From: Methylocystis sp. SC2
GTDB taxonomy: Bacteria > Pseudomonadota > Alphaproteobacteria > Rhizobiales > Beijerinckiaceae
NCBI RefSeq assembly: GCF_000304315.1
Contig: NC_018485.1
Location: 962,501-1,026,500, forward strand
Reading direction: 5' to 3'
DNA length: 64,000 nt
The notes under the pieces were generated by a model. That model had not been told where the DNA came from and did not search any database. It saw nothing but the letters and a program-made list of their open reading frames with translations. Positions 36,100 to 45,937 of this stretch are shown piece after piece; the stretch's first letter is position 1; every line of letters begins with the position of its first letter. Position numbers and translations under genes: made by a program.

Positions 36100-37467
36100 A
36101 TGCACAGCTCGTTGATGCGCGCGGCTACACCATTCGTCGGCGCGAGGATTCCGCGAATCCGTTGGGATCGTTTTGGCGCGGCGCTCGCCGCGATTCTCGT
36201 GACTGGCCCTGCTCTCGCCCAGGACGGCGCGAGCAAGATCGACGGCGCCGACACCGCCTTCATGATCGCCGCCACCGCGCTGGTGCTGATGATGACGCTG
36301 CCGGGGCTGGCGCTCTTTTACAGCGGCATGGTGCGCAAGAAGAACGTGCTCGCCACCATGGCGCAGAGCCTCATCGCCACCGCGCTCGTCTCGCTGCTGT
36401 GGATCGCGGTCGCCTACAGCCTCGCCTTCAGCGGCGAGGGCGCCTATATCGGCGACGCGTCGCGGACGCTTCTCGCCGGGATCGGGCTCGACACGGTGAG
36501 CCCCTTCGCCAAGACGATCCCCGAAATCCTGTTCATGCTCTATCAGATGACCTTCGCGGTGATCACCTGCGCGCTGGTCGCCGGCTCCGTCGCCGAGCGC
36601 ATGAAATTCTCGGCCTTCATGCTGTTTTGCGCGCTGTGGCTGTTCATCGTCTATGTGCCTTCCGCGCATTGGGTCTGGGGCGGCGGATTTCTGCAGAAGC
36701 TGGGACTTCTCGATTTCGCCGGCGGGACGGTCGTGCACATCAATGCGGGCGTCGCCGGGTTGGTGTGCGCGCTCGTGCTCGGCAATCGCGTCGGGTTCGG
36801 ACGCGAAAATCTCTCGCCCTTTGATCTCTCGCTCGCCGTCGTCGGGACGGGGCTGCTCTGGGTCGGCTGGTTCGGCTTCAACGGCGGCTCGGCGCTCGCC
36901 GCCAATTCCCGCGCGGTCTTCGCGATCGCGGCGACGCATCTCGCCGCCTGCGCGGGCGCGCTGGTGTGGAGCGGGCTGGAGTGGCTCCAGCGCGGCAAGC
37001 CGTCGGTGCTTGGCGTCATCTCGGGCGCCATCGCGGGACTTGGCACGATCACGCCGGCCTCGGGCTATGTCCTGCCCTGGCACGGCGTTGTCATTGGCTT
37101 GATCGCCGGCGGCGTCTGCTATTGGTTCTGCACCGTCGCGAAATACAAATTTCGCTACGACGACACGCTCGATGTTTTCGGCGTGCATGGCGTGGGCGGC
37201 ATTATGGGCACGCTGCTCGCCGGCGTCTTCGCCACCCGCGCGATCACGGCTTCGGAAAGCGATCCGGGCGTCGCAGGCCTGTTGGAAGGCGATCCGCATC
37301 AGCTTTACGTGCAGGCGATCGGCGTTCTCGTCACGATCGCCTGGGGCGTGATCGGCACTTTGGCGACGCTGAAAATCGTCTCCATGATCACGCCGCTCCG
37401 CGTGACTTACGACGACGAACGCGAGGGTCTCGACATCGCGCTGCATGGCGAAGCGCTGCATCAGTAG
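36100..37467 (+). CDS. amtB: Ammonium transporter AmtB, second copy
   Basis: The protein has 455 residues. A signal-like segment ends at GPALA-QDG. The core shows MTLPGLALFYSGMVRKKN, VAERMKFSAFMLF, SAHWVWGGGFL and DTLDVFGVHGVGGIMGT. The loop after HWVWG is short, unlike the first AmtB, which has about 40 more residues there. It is likely part of the nitrogen-starvation response together with the glnK copy before it. Confidence 0.95.
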   Translation: MHSSLMRAATPFVGARIPRIRWDRFGAALAAILVTGPALAQDGASKIDGADTAFMIAATALVLMMTLPGLALFYSGMVRKKNVLATMAQSLIATALVSLLWIAVAYSLAFSGEGAYIGDASRTLLAGIGLDTVSPFAKTIPEILFMLYQMTFAVITCALVAGSVAERMKFSAFMLFCALWLFIVYVPSAHWVWGGGFLQKLGLLDFAGGTVVHINAGVAGLVCALVLGNRVGFGRENLSPFDLSLAVVGTGLLWVGWFGFNGGSALAANSRAVFAIAATHLAACAGALVWSGLEWLQRGKPSVLGVISGAIAGLGTITPASGYVLPWHGVVIGLIAGGVCYWFCTVAKYKFRYDDTLDVFGVHGVGGIMGTLLAGVFATRAITASESDPGVAGLLEGDPHQLYVQAIGVLVTIAWGVIGTLATLKIVSMITPLRVTYDDEREGLDIALHGEALHQ

Positions 37468-37496
37468 CGAACCGCTGGAACTCAGGTCTCCTATGC

Positions 37497-37522
37497 GTCA
37501 TGGCCGGGCCTGTCCCGGCCAT
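37497..37522. repeat. 26-bp direct repeat (hairpin), left copy
   Basis: The copy starts GTCATGGCCGGG and ends CCCGGCCAT; the arms ATGGCCGGG and CCCGGCCAT form a hairpin. The second copy (37693-37718) has the same orientation and differs at two positions. Confidence 0.8.
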
Positions 37523-37523
37523 T

Positions 37524-37692
37524 TTCGATACTCGCCGAACGGCTCGAGTCGAATCGCTTCCGCCAAAACGCTCGCATCCATTTCTTCGATGGTCTTGGCG
37601 AGGCCATCATAGCAAAGCATCCCGACAACATCATCGACACACGTCGTCTTCAAAACCGACGCCTCGGCAAACGCGCCATTCTCGGTCGGCTC
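37524..37692 (-). pseudogene. C-terminal relic of an AbrB/MazE-type antitoxin
   Basis: On the minus strand the segment reads CVDDVVGMLCYDGLAKTIEE and MDASVLAEAIR. The pattern V-D-D-V-x-GML-x-Y-D-G-x-x-KTIEEMD is that of the C-terminal tail of AbrB-like antitoxins that pair with PIN toxins. The N-terminal DNA-binding part is absent; the frame instead passes through a repeat copy into unrelated sequence. No toxin gene is nearby. From 37719 to the rplM start I see no gene I can support. Confidence 0.55.
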
Positions 37693-37718
37693 GTCATGGC
37701 CGGGCTTGCCCCGGCCAT
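37693..37718. repeat. 26-bp direct repeat (hairpin), right copy
   Basis: 24 of 26 bases are identical to the left copy at 37497-37522, in the same orientation. The two copies enclose the antitoxin relic. Confidence 0.8.
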
Positions 37719-37987
37719 CACGGATGGTAGTTGAATTTGCCCAGATTTCTAAGCCCGCGCGCTCCGCAATCTGCTTTTCGATGAAACCCTGCGCCAGCTC
37801 TTTTCGTCGGCGAACGTGAAGCCTGCGCCGCGAACGCACGTATACGGTATTATTTTACCACCACGCGCTACATGCGAGTTTTTAAAGCTTCCCGGAACTT
37901 CGGCAGCCCAAAAACCGCTTGACCCCTGCTGCCCCATCCCCTATCCACACCCATCCGAACACACCGTTCACACGGAATTCCCATCTC

Positions 37988-38458
37988 ATGTTTGGCAAGA
38001 CCTATTCGGCGAAGCCCGCCGACATCGAAAAGAAATGGGTGCTGATCGACGCCTCCGGGCTCATCGTCGGCCGCCTCGCCTCGATCATCGCGCTGCGTCT
38101 GCGCGGCAAGCACAAGGCGACGTTCACCCCGCATATGGACGACGGCGACAACATCATCGTCATCAACGCCGAAAAGGTGGTCCTGACCGGCCGCAAGCGC
38201 GACCAGAAGGTCTATCACCACCACACCGGCTTTCCCGGCGGCATCAAGGAACGTTCGGCGAAGTTCCTTCTCGAAGGGCGCTTCCCGGAGCGAGTCCTGG
38301 AGAAGGCCGTGCAGCGCATGCTGCCGCGCGGCCCCCTGGGCCGCAAGCAGCTCGGCAATCTGCGCGTCTACAAGGGCGCCGAACATCCGCATGAGGCGCA
38401 GAGCCCACAGACGCTCGACGTCGCCGCCCTGAACGTCAAGAATAGCCGGAGCGCCTGA
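37988..38458 (+). CDS. rplM: 50S ribosomal protein L13
   Basis: The protein has 156 residues from the ATG at 37988. Signatures are [54 protein letters not shown] and [12 protein letters not shown]. It forms the usual operon with rpsI, two bases downstream. Confidence 0.97.
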   Translation: MFGKTYSAKPADIEKKWVLIDASGLIVGRLASIIALRLRGKHKATFTPHMDDGDNIIVINAEKVVLTGRKRDQKVYHHHTGFPGGIKERSAKFLLEGRFPERVLEKAVQRMLPRGPLGRKQLGNLRVYKGAEHPHEAQSPQTLDVAALNVKNSRSA

Positions 38459-38460
38459 TC

Positions 38461-38940
38461 ATGGCCGAGACCACCCTTTCCTCGCTTTCCGACCTTCAGG
38501 GAAGCGTCGCCACGGCGCCCGAGTCGCCGCGCTATGTGCAGAAGCTCGACAAGCAGGGCCGCGCCTATGCGACCGGCAAGCGCAAAAACGCCGTCGCGCG
38601 CGTCTGGATCAAGCCGGGCCCCGGCAAGATCACCGTCAACGGCCGCGACGTCGAAGTCTATTTCGCCCGTCCGGTGCTGCGCATGATTCTGGCTCAGCCC
38701 TTCGGCGTCACCAAGCGCACGGGTCAATATGACATCGTCGTTACGGTCGCCGGGGGCGGACTTTCGGGTCAGGCCGGCGCGGTGCGCCACGGCCTCGCCA
38801 AGGCGTTGACCGCTTACGAGCCGGAGCTGCGTTCCGCGCTCAAGAAGGAAGGCTTTCTCACGCGCGACTCCCGCGTCGTGGAGCGCAAGAAATACGGCAA
38901 GCGCAAAGCCCGCCGCAGCTTCCAGTTCTCGAAGCGCTAA
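38461..38940 (+). CDS. rpsI: 30S ribosomal protein S9
   Basis: The protein has 159 residues. An alphaproteobacterial N-terminal extension precedes the core [19 protein letters not shown]. The C-terminal end [18 protein letters not shown] carries the basic tail that reaches the P-site tRNA. It is co-transcribed with rplM and followed by a terminator. Confidence 0.97.
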   Translation: MAETTLSSLSDLQGSVATAPESPRYVQKLDKQGRAYATGKRKNAVARVWIKPGPGKITVNGRDVEVYFARPVLRMILAQPFGVTKRTGQYDIVVTVAGGGLSGQAGAVRHGLAKALTAYEPELRSALKKEGFLTRDSRVVERKKYGKRKARRSFQFSKR

Positions 38941-38969
38941 GCTTCGCGGTCTTTACGGCAACCAGTTGC

Positions 38970-39000
38970 AAAGCGGCGCTTCGGCGCCGCTTTTGTTTTG
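38970..39000 (+). terminator. Rho-independent terminator of rplM-rpsI
   Basis: AAAGCGGCGC-TTCG-GCGCCGCTTT is a strong stem with a TTCG tetraloop, followed by a T-rich tail (TTGTTTTG). It lies 30 bases after the rpsI stop and may also serve the convergent gene at 39002. Confidence 0.85.
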
Positions 39001-39001
39001 A

Positions 39002-39352
39002 TCAGTAGACGCAGATCTTGAAGTCGTCGCCGACCCAGCAGGCGGGATCGGTTTTGGAGCGCTTCGCCTCTCCCCAGCGGGAGTTGATCCCGTCGCGAGT
39101 CAGTCCTCGCACTTCAGCAACGCCCGGCGACGTGACGAAAACGCTGACCACCGTCGCGCCGTTGAATGCGCGTTTTCCGGCTGGCGTAATCGAAAAGCTG
39201 CCGCGATCTTCAGCCGAAAAATCGCACGCGCCGTTATAGGCCGGCGCGCCGTTGCTGGCGATGACGCATCTCGCGGGTCTGGCGATCGCCTCCGCGAGCA
39301 GGATCTGCTGCGTCATGAGGAAAGACGCGATCCAAACAGCAATTCTCTTCAT
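39002..39352 (-). CDS. Small secreted protein of unknown function
   Basis: The protein has 116 residues from the ATG at 39352, with GGGAG eight bases before it. A signal peptide MKRIAVWIASFLMTQQILLA ends near AIA-RPA. The mature part has four cysteines, which could form two disulfides. I do not recognise a family. It is convergent with rpsI. Confidence 0.65.
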   Translation of the reverse strand: MKRIAVWIASFLMTQQILLAEAIARPARCVIASNGAPAYNGACDFSAEDRGSFSITPAGKRAFNGATVVSVFVTSPGVAEVRGLTRDGINSRWGEAKRSKTDPACWVGDDFKICVY

Positions 39353-39430
39353 GAAAGTCTCCCGTCTAGCGTCCGCCGCAGGCGTCAAACTCAATCAACC
39401 ATCGTCGAACGCCATAGTTCAATGCGGCGG

Positions 39431-40726
39431 TCATTCGAGATCCGACTCCCCATGCCGTTCGTGCAGGCCCGCAACGCCAAGGAGGCCCACGCCGGCGCCG
39501 AAGATGAGATAGAAGGCGGGCGCGACGGGCGTGTCGAAAAAGCCGATCAACCACGCGACGATAAACGGGGCGAAGCCGCCAAAGATCATCACGGCGAGAT
39601 TGTAGGGGATCGCAAGGCCCGCGGAACGCGTATGCGTGGGAAACTGCTCCGCGAGCGCCGTCGAAAACGCCCCGCAGACGCCCGACATCATGACGCAGAA
39701 GGCTATTTGCGCCAACGCCAGCGCCAAAACCGACCGTTCGGCCTGAAGCCAGACGTAGAGAGGATAAGCGCACAGCAGAAGCAAACCATTCGACGCCAGC
39801 AGCAGCGGCCGACGGCCGACGAGGTCGGAGAAAACGCCCATCAACGGCGTCAGCGCCATCAGCAGCAGGAGCGCGGGCGCCTGGGCGAGGAAGGATTGTT
39901 CAAGCGTCAATCCCATCTCGGTCTTTGCGTAGGTCGGCATATAGACGAGGATCACGTAGAATGAGATGGTCGTGCCGATCGTGGCGACGAAACAGACGAG
40001 CAGCCTCTCGCCGCGCCGGCGGATCAGATCGACAAACGCCTCCCGCGCGCCGCACGCCCTTGCCGTCGCCTTGAATGCCGGCGTTTCGTCGAGATGGCGT
40101 CGGACATAGAGTCCGACGGGACCAATCAGCAGGCCCGCGAAAAACGGCAGCCGCCACGCCCATTCATTCACCGCATCGACCGAGAAAACGCTCGTCACGA
40201 CGATGCCCGCCAGCGTCGCGAGCAGGATCGAAAGCGCCTGCCCAAATACTTGCAGCGAGCCATAGAAACCACGTCGGCCTCGGGGCGCCATTTCGATGAG
40301 AAAGCAGGTCGAGCTGGAGTATTCTCCGCCGGTCGCAAATCCCTGCAGCAAGCGGCCGGCGACGATCAGCAGAGGGGCGGAAACGCCGATCTTCGCGTAG
40401 GTCGGCGTGAGCGCGATGACAGCCACCGCGGCGGTCATCGCGAATATGACGAGTTGCAGCGCCGCCTTTCGTCCTTTCCGATCCGCGTAAAATCCGAAGA
40501 AGAGGCCGCCGAGCGGACGCGTGCAGAAGCCCGCGCCAAAAGTCGCGAACGCCAGCAAGAGAGCGGCCGTCTCATCTCTGCTTGGAAAGAACGCCTGCGC
40601 CAGAACCGAAGCAAAAAAGCCGTAGACGACGAAATCATACCATTCGAGCGCATTCCCGATCACGGCGGCCGCGATCTGTTTGGGCGCTGGCGCTCTCGCC
40701 TGGCGCATGTTCTGGCGCATATCCAT
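39431..40726 (-). CDS. MFS transporter of the metabolite:proton symporter family
   Basis: The protein has 431 residues if the ATG at 40726 is used; an upstream frame extends to 40774 and the choice is uncertain. Hallmarks of the MHS (ProP/ShiA-like) family are AAVIGNALEWYDFVVYGFFA, FGAGFCTRPLGGLFFGFYAD, RKGRKAALQ, and GRLLQGFATGGEYSSS. Twelve membrane segments are expected. Substrates in this family are mostly organic acids or osmolytes; none can be assigned here. Confidence 0.88.
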   Translation of the reverse strand: MDMRQNMRQARAPAPKQIAAAVIGNALEWYDFVVYGFFASVLAQAFFPSRDETAALLLAFATFGAGFCTRPLGGLFFGFYADRKGRKAALQLVIFAMTAAVAVIALTPTYAKIGVSAPLLIVAGRLLQGFATGGEYSSSTCFLIEMAPRGRRGFYGSLQVFGQALSILLATLAGIVVTSVFSVDAVNEWAWRLPFFAGLLIGPVGLYVRRHLDETPAFKATARACGAREAFVDLIRRRGERLLVCFVATIGTTISFYVILVYMPTYAKTEMGLTLEQSFLAQAPALLLLMALTPLMGVFSDLVGRRPLLLASNGLLLLCAYPLYVWLQAERSVLALALAQIAFCVMMSGVCGAFSTALAEQFPTHTRSAGLAIPYNLAVMIFGGFAPFIVAWLIGFFDTPVAPAFYLIFGAGVGLLGVAGLHERHGESDLE

Positions 40727-40794
40727 GCAAATTCTCGATTGTCCGCGCGTGGCGTCTTCGCAATCGCAAGCCACGGCCGCTAGAGGGCGTCCCG

Positions 40795-40890
40795 GTCACA
40801 TGAAATCACGCAATCGATAAGGAAGCGCCCAAAACCGCAATGTCGGAGCAGGTTCTCATCGAAAAAATCTGTCAGTTTTTTCGGAATCGG
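40795..40890. repeat. 90-bp interspersed repeat, copy A
   Basis: This stretch (containing GGAGCAGGTTCTCATCGAAA, then TTTTTTCGG) matches the reverse complement of 51639-51736 over about 80-90 bases with scattered differences. It includes an inverted pair around GAAAAA and TTTTTTC. It lies between the MFS gene and the transposase relic. Confidence 0.65.
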
Positions 40891-41000
40891 CTTGTCTGAT
40901 GATGAGGGTTGTTGGGGATGACGGCGCGCGCGCCCTTGGCGGCGATGATGCGACGCAAGCGATCGGCGATGGCGGCGTCGACGATCAGATATGCGACGTC
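40872..41000 (-). pseudogene. IS5-family transposase relic
   Basis: On the minus strand the frame reads YLIVDAAIADRLRRIIAAKG and then ARAVIPNNP. This is close to the second catalytic-Asp region of IS5-type DDE transposases (IADKAYDADRLR..IAARGARAVIPNNP). The rest of the transposase is missing or frame-disrupted. The glycine-rich frame upstream to about 41160 may be more degraded parts. No terminal inverted repeats are recognisable. With repeat A, this accounts for most of the 460 bases between the MFS gene and recA. Confidence 0.6.
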
Positions 41001-41161
41001 CGGATCATCAGACTTCGCCTCGAAAAAATCGCGACCAGCCCCCTTGCGCGCAGGATCCACGGCGCCCTCCGCTCCAACGCCACGTCGGTCAAAACCAGTC
41101 GTTCCATCACATCCAAGGCCGCCTCGCGTAAGGCCGCCTTGAATCTGATTTGCGCCTAAAT

Positions 41162-41177
41162 GGACTCCTGAGAGTCC
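41162..41177 (-). terminator. Possible recA terminator hairpin
   Basis: GGACTC-CTGA-GAGTCC is a perfect 6-base stem located just after the recA stop codon on the minus strand. The following bases (ATTTAGG) are only weakly T-rich, so intrinsic termination is uncertain. Confidence 0.4.
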
Positions 41178-41184
41178 AAACGAC

Positions 41185-42270
<1,086 letters not shown>

Positions 42271-42370
42271 GGTTAGCTAGGCGCAGGCAATGCGGCTGCG
42301 AGGGAGGTCGCGAGGCCAGGGCGCCGGGTGAAGGAGCGCGCTCGACCCTGAACTCCAGTGTGCACGATTT

Positions 42371-42388
42371 GTTCTTTTTGCCAAGTTC
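42371..42388. promoter_or_regulatory. Repeated GTTC motifs upstream of recA (SOS-box-like)
   Basis: GTTCTTTTTG occurs at 42371 and GTTCTTTTTGG at 42385, about 100 bases upstream of recA (on recA's strand these read GAAC-N10-GAAC). The alphaproteobacterial LexA box is GTTC or GAAC with a seven-base spacer; here the spacer is ten. This may be a degenerate or non-functional site. Confidence 0.3.
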
Positions 42389-42578
42389 TTTTTGGCGACC
42401 TTGTCCGGAATCGAAGGGCGACGACAAGGAACGATCGGGCGCGCCGGCGCGCGACGCCCGTCCTCAGCCACGCCCCCTGCATTTGCGCCCTGCCCCGCCC
42501 TCCGTGTATCTCTTTGGGCGTGGCGGTTCGCCATCCCATCCACGCGGCGACCCTCGCCGCTGATCGCAAGGCCGTTTC

Positions 42579-43106
42579 ATGCCGCTTGCCGACGCCATTC
42601 GCACCATTCCCGATTATCCCAAGAAGGGGATCCTGTTTCGCGACATCACCACCCTGCTCGGCGACGCCAAGGCGTTCCGCAAGGCGGTCGACGAACTCGT
42701 GCAGCCCTGGTGCGGCGGCAAGATCGACAAGGTCGCGGGCATGGAGGCGCGCGGCTTCATCCTGGGGGGCGCGGTGGCGCATCAGCTTTCCGCCGGCTTC
42801 ATCCCGATTCGCAAGAAGGGCAAGCTGCCGCATCGCGTCGTCTCGATCGCCTATGAACTCGAATATGGCGTTGACGAAATGGAGATGCATGAGGACGCGG
42901 TCCGCCCCGGCGAGCGGGTGATTCTCGTCGACGATCTGATCGCCACCGGCGGCACCGCCGAGGGCGCGGTGAAGCTCCTGCGCCAGGCCGGCGCCGACGT
43001 CGTCGCCGCCTGTTTCGTCATCGACCTGCCCGACCTCGCCGGCGTGAAAAGACTCCAGGCGCTGGGCGTCCCGGTGCGCACGCTGGTCGCCTTCGAAGGC
43101 CACTAA
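42579..43106 (+). CDS. apt: Adenine phosphoribosyltransferase
   Basis: The protein has 175 residues. The opening is [20 protein letters not shown], the PRPP motif is [17 protein letters not shown], and [18 protein letters not shown] binds substrate. It salvages adenine to AMP and disposes of adenine from SAM-derived reactions. It is divergent from recA. Confidence 0.95.
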   Translation: MPLADAIRTIPDYPKKGILFRDITTLLGDAKAFRKAVDELVQPWCGGKIDKVAGMEARGFILGGAVAHQLSAGFIPIRKKGKLPHRVVSIAYELEYGVDEMEMHEDAVRPGERVILVDDLIATGGTAEGAVKLLRQAGADVVAACFVIDLPDLAGVKRLQALGVPVRTLVAFEGH

Positions 43107-43191
43107 AGCGCCTTTTTCGGATGTCTTGCTCAGCCCAGGCTCGAAATTCAGAATCTCGGCTCGGAATCTTCAGGAGAGGCTGCATAGGCGC

Positions 43192-44499
43192 ATGACGCCG
43201 CGACAGACCCATTTGGCGCTGGCGGCGATCGCCGTCGTCGCGCTCGTCGGCGGAGTCGCAGCCCTCCGCTATCTGCCCTGGGGCGAGAGCGCGTCTCCCG
43301 TCCGCAGCGACGCCGCGCGCAGCGCCTGGGGCGGCGCGCTGCCGACCGGCCTGCGCCGCATGGCCCTGCGGGTGAAGCCCGGCGCCTTCCCCCCTGCGCC
43401 GCCGCCCGAACCCATAATCGCGACGCCGCAAGAGCCGATCGTCGAGACGGCGACGCCGCCGGCGCAAGACGGCGTCGAAGCGTCGATCTCCTTCCCGCCC
43501 GCGCCGCCGCCCGCGCGGCCGGAGATCGTGGAAAAGCCCACGCCGCTGCCCCCGTCGCGACCGGCCAATCTCGCCGAGCTTGCCGACAAATTCGCCGAGA
43601 CGGCGGCGGCCCCTGCCGAGCAGCCGAAAACCGCCGAGGCGACCCCGCCCGCGCCCGCCGAAGTCCCGGCGACGGCGCCGGCGCTCGCCAATGCGCCGCT
43701 GCCGCCGGCCCGGCCGCAGGAGCCTTCGGCGCGCGCCGCCGTTGAAGCGACGCCGACGGCGCAGGAGTCGGCGCCGCCGACCCAGGTGGCGCGCGCCGTC
43801 GAGCCGACCTTGCGGCCTGCGCCCGAGGACGCCTTTCAGCAGGAGGCCCCGATCCGTTACGGCATGGGGGATCAGGTCTTCGTGCGCATCTTCAAGCAGG
43901 AAGGCCAGCTCGAACTCTGGCTTCGAAAGAACAACAGCCGCTTCTCGCTCTACAAGACCTATCCGATCTGCAAATGGTCCGGCAGGCTCGGCCCCAAGCT
44001 CAAGGAAGCCGACTACCAGTCGCCGGAAGGCTTCTACAGCGTCTCGGCGAAGCAGCTGCATCCGCATTCGAATTATCACCGCGCGTTCAACGTCGGCTAT
44101 CCGAACGCCTTCGACCGCCAGAACGGCCGAACCGGTGGCCTCGTCATGGTCCATGGCGCGTGCAAATCGGTCGGCTGCTTCGCCATGACCGACCGCGGCA
44201 TCGAGGAAATCTACGCCTTCGTCGAGGCGGCGATGCGCGCCGGCCAGAAGGAAGTGCAGGTGCATATTTTTCCCTTCCGCCTGACGGAGCAGGCGATCGC
44301 TCGGGAAACCGGCGGCAGCTGGCTCGCCTTCGTCGGCGCGGGCGGCAATTATCAGCACTGGGCCGAGTTCTGGCGCAATCTGAAGCAGGGCTACGATATT
44401 TTCGAACAGACCGGCGAACCGCCGGTGGCCTTCGCCTGCGGCGATCATTACGCTTTTGGCGCGGGCGATTCGTCATGCCGACGCATCGCCGGCTGGTGA
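43192..44499 (+). CDS. L,D-transpeptidase (YafK-like) with proline-rich linker
   Basis: The protein has 435 residues from the ATG at 43192. One membrane segment (about residues 8-27) is followed by a Pro/Ala-rich linker of about 180 residues. The catalytic domain then carries HGACKSVGCFAMTD (His and Cys of the YkuD site, about residues 319-332) preceded by GFYSVSAKQLHPHSNYH. YafK-type enzymes cleave or make links between peptidoglycan and outer-membrane lipoproteins or cross-link the wall. The linker probably spans the periplasm. Confidence 0.85.
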   Translation: MTPRQTHLALAAIAVVALVGGVAALRYLPWGESASPVRSDAARSAWGGALPTGLRRMALRVKPGAFPPAPPPEPIIATPQEPIVETATPPAQDGVEASISFPPAPPPARPEIVEKPTPLPPSRPANLAELADKFAETAAAPAEQPKTAEATPPAPAEVPATAPALANAPLPPARPQEPSARAAVEATPTAQESAPPTQVARAVEPTLRPAPEDAFQQEAPIRYGMGDQVFVRIFKQEGQLELWLRKNNSRFSLYKTYPICKWSGRLGPKLKEADYQSPEGFYSVSAKQLHPHSNYHRAFNVGYPNAFDRQNGRTGGLVMVHGACKSVGCFAMTDRGIEEIYAFVEAAMRAGQKEVQVHIFPFRLTEQAIARETGGSWLAFVGAGGNYQHWAEFWRNLKQGYDIFEQTGEPPVAFACGDHYAFGAGDSSCRRIAGW

Positions 44500-44601
44500 T
44501 CGCGGGCCGTTGAGACAGGATCGTTCAGCTTGGTTTCAGCCGGCGCGCGCGAAGATGCCTCGGCAAAAGCGCTCGGGAGCGCAAACAAGGAAAACGCCCG
44601 C

Positions 44602-45003
44602 ATGCGGCTCGTGACTTGCTCTATCGTCGGCGCGGCTTGCGCGCTCGGCGTCCTCTTCGCGCCGATCGCCCAGGCGGCCAATGCGCCGCTGTGCTTCGCG
44701 ATCGCCGAAAACTACAACAAATGCATGCGCCAGCATCAATACGGGCGCGGCGGGCATGGCGGCTACGGTCCGGGTTACGGCCAAGGATACGGTCAAGGTT
44801 ACGGCCATGGATACGGACATGGCTATGGCCGTGGCTATCGCGGCGACTATGATGGCGGCGATCCCGGCGACTATGATGGCGATGGCGGCTACGGCGGATT
44901 CGGCGGCTATGGCGGCGGCCCCGGCCGCGGCCATTACGATCGCTCTAAGGCGGCCTGCGCCGTCTGGATCGCGCAGATGCAGGCCAGCGGCTGCTTCAAC
45001 TAG
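44602..45003 (+). CDS. Secreted Gly/Tyr-rich repeat protein
   Basis: The protein has 133 residues from the ATG at 44602, with AAGG upstream. A signal peptide MRLVTCSIVGAACALGVLFA ends near AQA-ANA. The middle consists of about eight GYG-type units (GYGQGYGHGYGHGYG pattern), then DYDGG-rich repeats. The ends have conserved cysteines (APLCFAIAENYNKCMRQ; AACAVWIAQMQASGC). No family known to me; it could be a cell-envelope structural protein. Confidence 0.68.
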   Translation: MRLVTCSIVGAACALGVLFAPIAQAANAPLCFAIAENYNKCMRQHQYGRGGHGGYGPGYGQGYGQGYGHGYGHGYGRGYRGDYDGGDPGDYDGDGGYGGFGGYGGGPGRGHYDRSKAACAVWIAQMQASGCFN

Positions 45004-45049
45004 CCAAGAGAATCGGCGCGGCTCGATTGCGCCGCGCCGGCGCCCGATC

Positions 45050-45373
45050 TCACCTGTAGGGTTTCGGGCACTCGCCGTCCGACTTTTTCGCGACCTTGGC
45101 GGCGCGACGCTCGCAGTCGTTGCCGTATGTCTTGTCGTTGCAGCCGCAAACCGGGCGAAATTCCCTGGTGCATCGCTCCGAGACTTCCACGCATTTACCG
45201 GCGATGTCCGCCCCGCGGCATTGGCCCGGCTCGGGGTCGCACCACAAGCCTTTGTCGCACGGAACGCCGGCGATGCCGCCGCACATTTCGCCGACCTTGG
45301 CCGCCGAGACGGGCGCGGCGGCGAAGAGCGAGAGCGCCAGGGCGATCGCTGATGTCCAAAGTATTTTCGTCAT
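45050..45373 (-). CDS. Kazal-type protease-inhibitor-domain protein, first of two
   Basis: The protein has 107 residues. A signal peptide ends at VSA-AKV. GEMCGGIAGVPCDKGLWCDP is followed by the Kazal signature FRPVCGCNDKTYGNDCERRA. It has ten cysteines in the mature protein. It is predicted to be secreted to the periplasm or outside and to bind serine proteases, although bacterial members have rarely been tested. A paralogue lies about 100 bases upstream. Confidence 0.82.
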   Translation of the reverse strand: MTKILWTSAIALALSLFAAAPVSAAKVGEMCGGIAGVPCDKGLWCDPEPGQCRGADIAGKCVEVSERCTREFRPVCGCNDKTYGNDCERRAAKVAKKSDGECPKPYR

Positions 45374-45473
45374 ATCGTCCTCCCTTAAAAATCACCTTTG
45401 CAGCCTTTTGCTCCGGCGGCCGCTTTCACCGTTCCTTCGTTCAGACGTGGGCGAACCGCGGCTGAACGCGCGG

Positions 45474-45815
45474 TCAGGGGCGGCGCCTGCAGCGGCCATT
45501 GTGGTTTTTGCTGACGCCCGCGGCGCGGCGCGCGCAATCGTTGGGGTAGGTGCGCCCGTCGCACCCGCAAACCGGACTTAAGTTCCGGCGACAGAAGGCG
45601 GGCTTGCGCGCGCAACGGCCGAGAGCGTCGGCGACGCGGCAGGAGCCTTGGCGCATCTCGCACCAGAGGCCGCGGGCGCAGGGAAGGCCGGCGACGCCGC
45701 CGCACTGCGCGCCCACCCCGCCGGCCGCGATCGCCGGCGATGACGTCGCGATGAAGAATAGAAAGAGCGTCGACGCGAGGAGCGCGCAAAGGCGCAGGCC
45801 AAGGCGTAAATTCAT
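45474..45815 (-). CDS. Kazal-type protease-inhibitor-domain protein, second of two
   Basis: The protein has 113 residues. A signal peptide ends near AIA-AGG. VGAQCGGVAGLPCARGLWCE and LSPVCGCDGRTYPNDCARRA align with the first copy over the whole mature length. The 100-base gap between the two genes holds no other gene. They probably arose by tandem duplication. Confidence 0.82.
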   Translation of the reverse strand: MNLRLGLRLCALLASTLFLFFIATSSPAIAAGGVGAQCGGVAGLPCARGLWCEMRQGSCRVADALGRCARKPAFCRRNLSPVCGCDGRTYPNDCARRAAGVSKNHNGRCRRRP

Positions 45816-45937
45816 CGCAATTCTCCAAAAAATGCTTTCGCAACGGCGGGATAACGCGTCTGCCGCGTAAGCGTTCCCGTCGAGCGATGACCGGCGGCCG
45901 GTTGATCGTTCGCGCCGGCGCGACTATGCTGGCTTCC

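Noticed and set aside
43018..44448. Open frame of 476 codons antisense to the L,D-transpeptidase
   Set aside because: The product is made of poly-Arg/Gly tracts produced by the reverse of the proline-rich linker.
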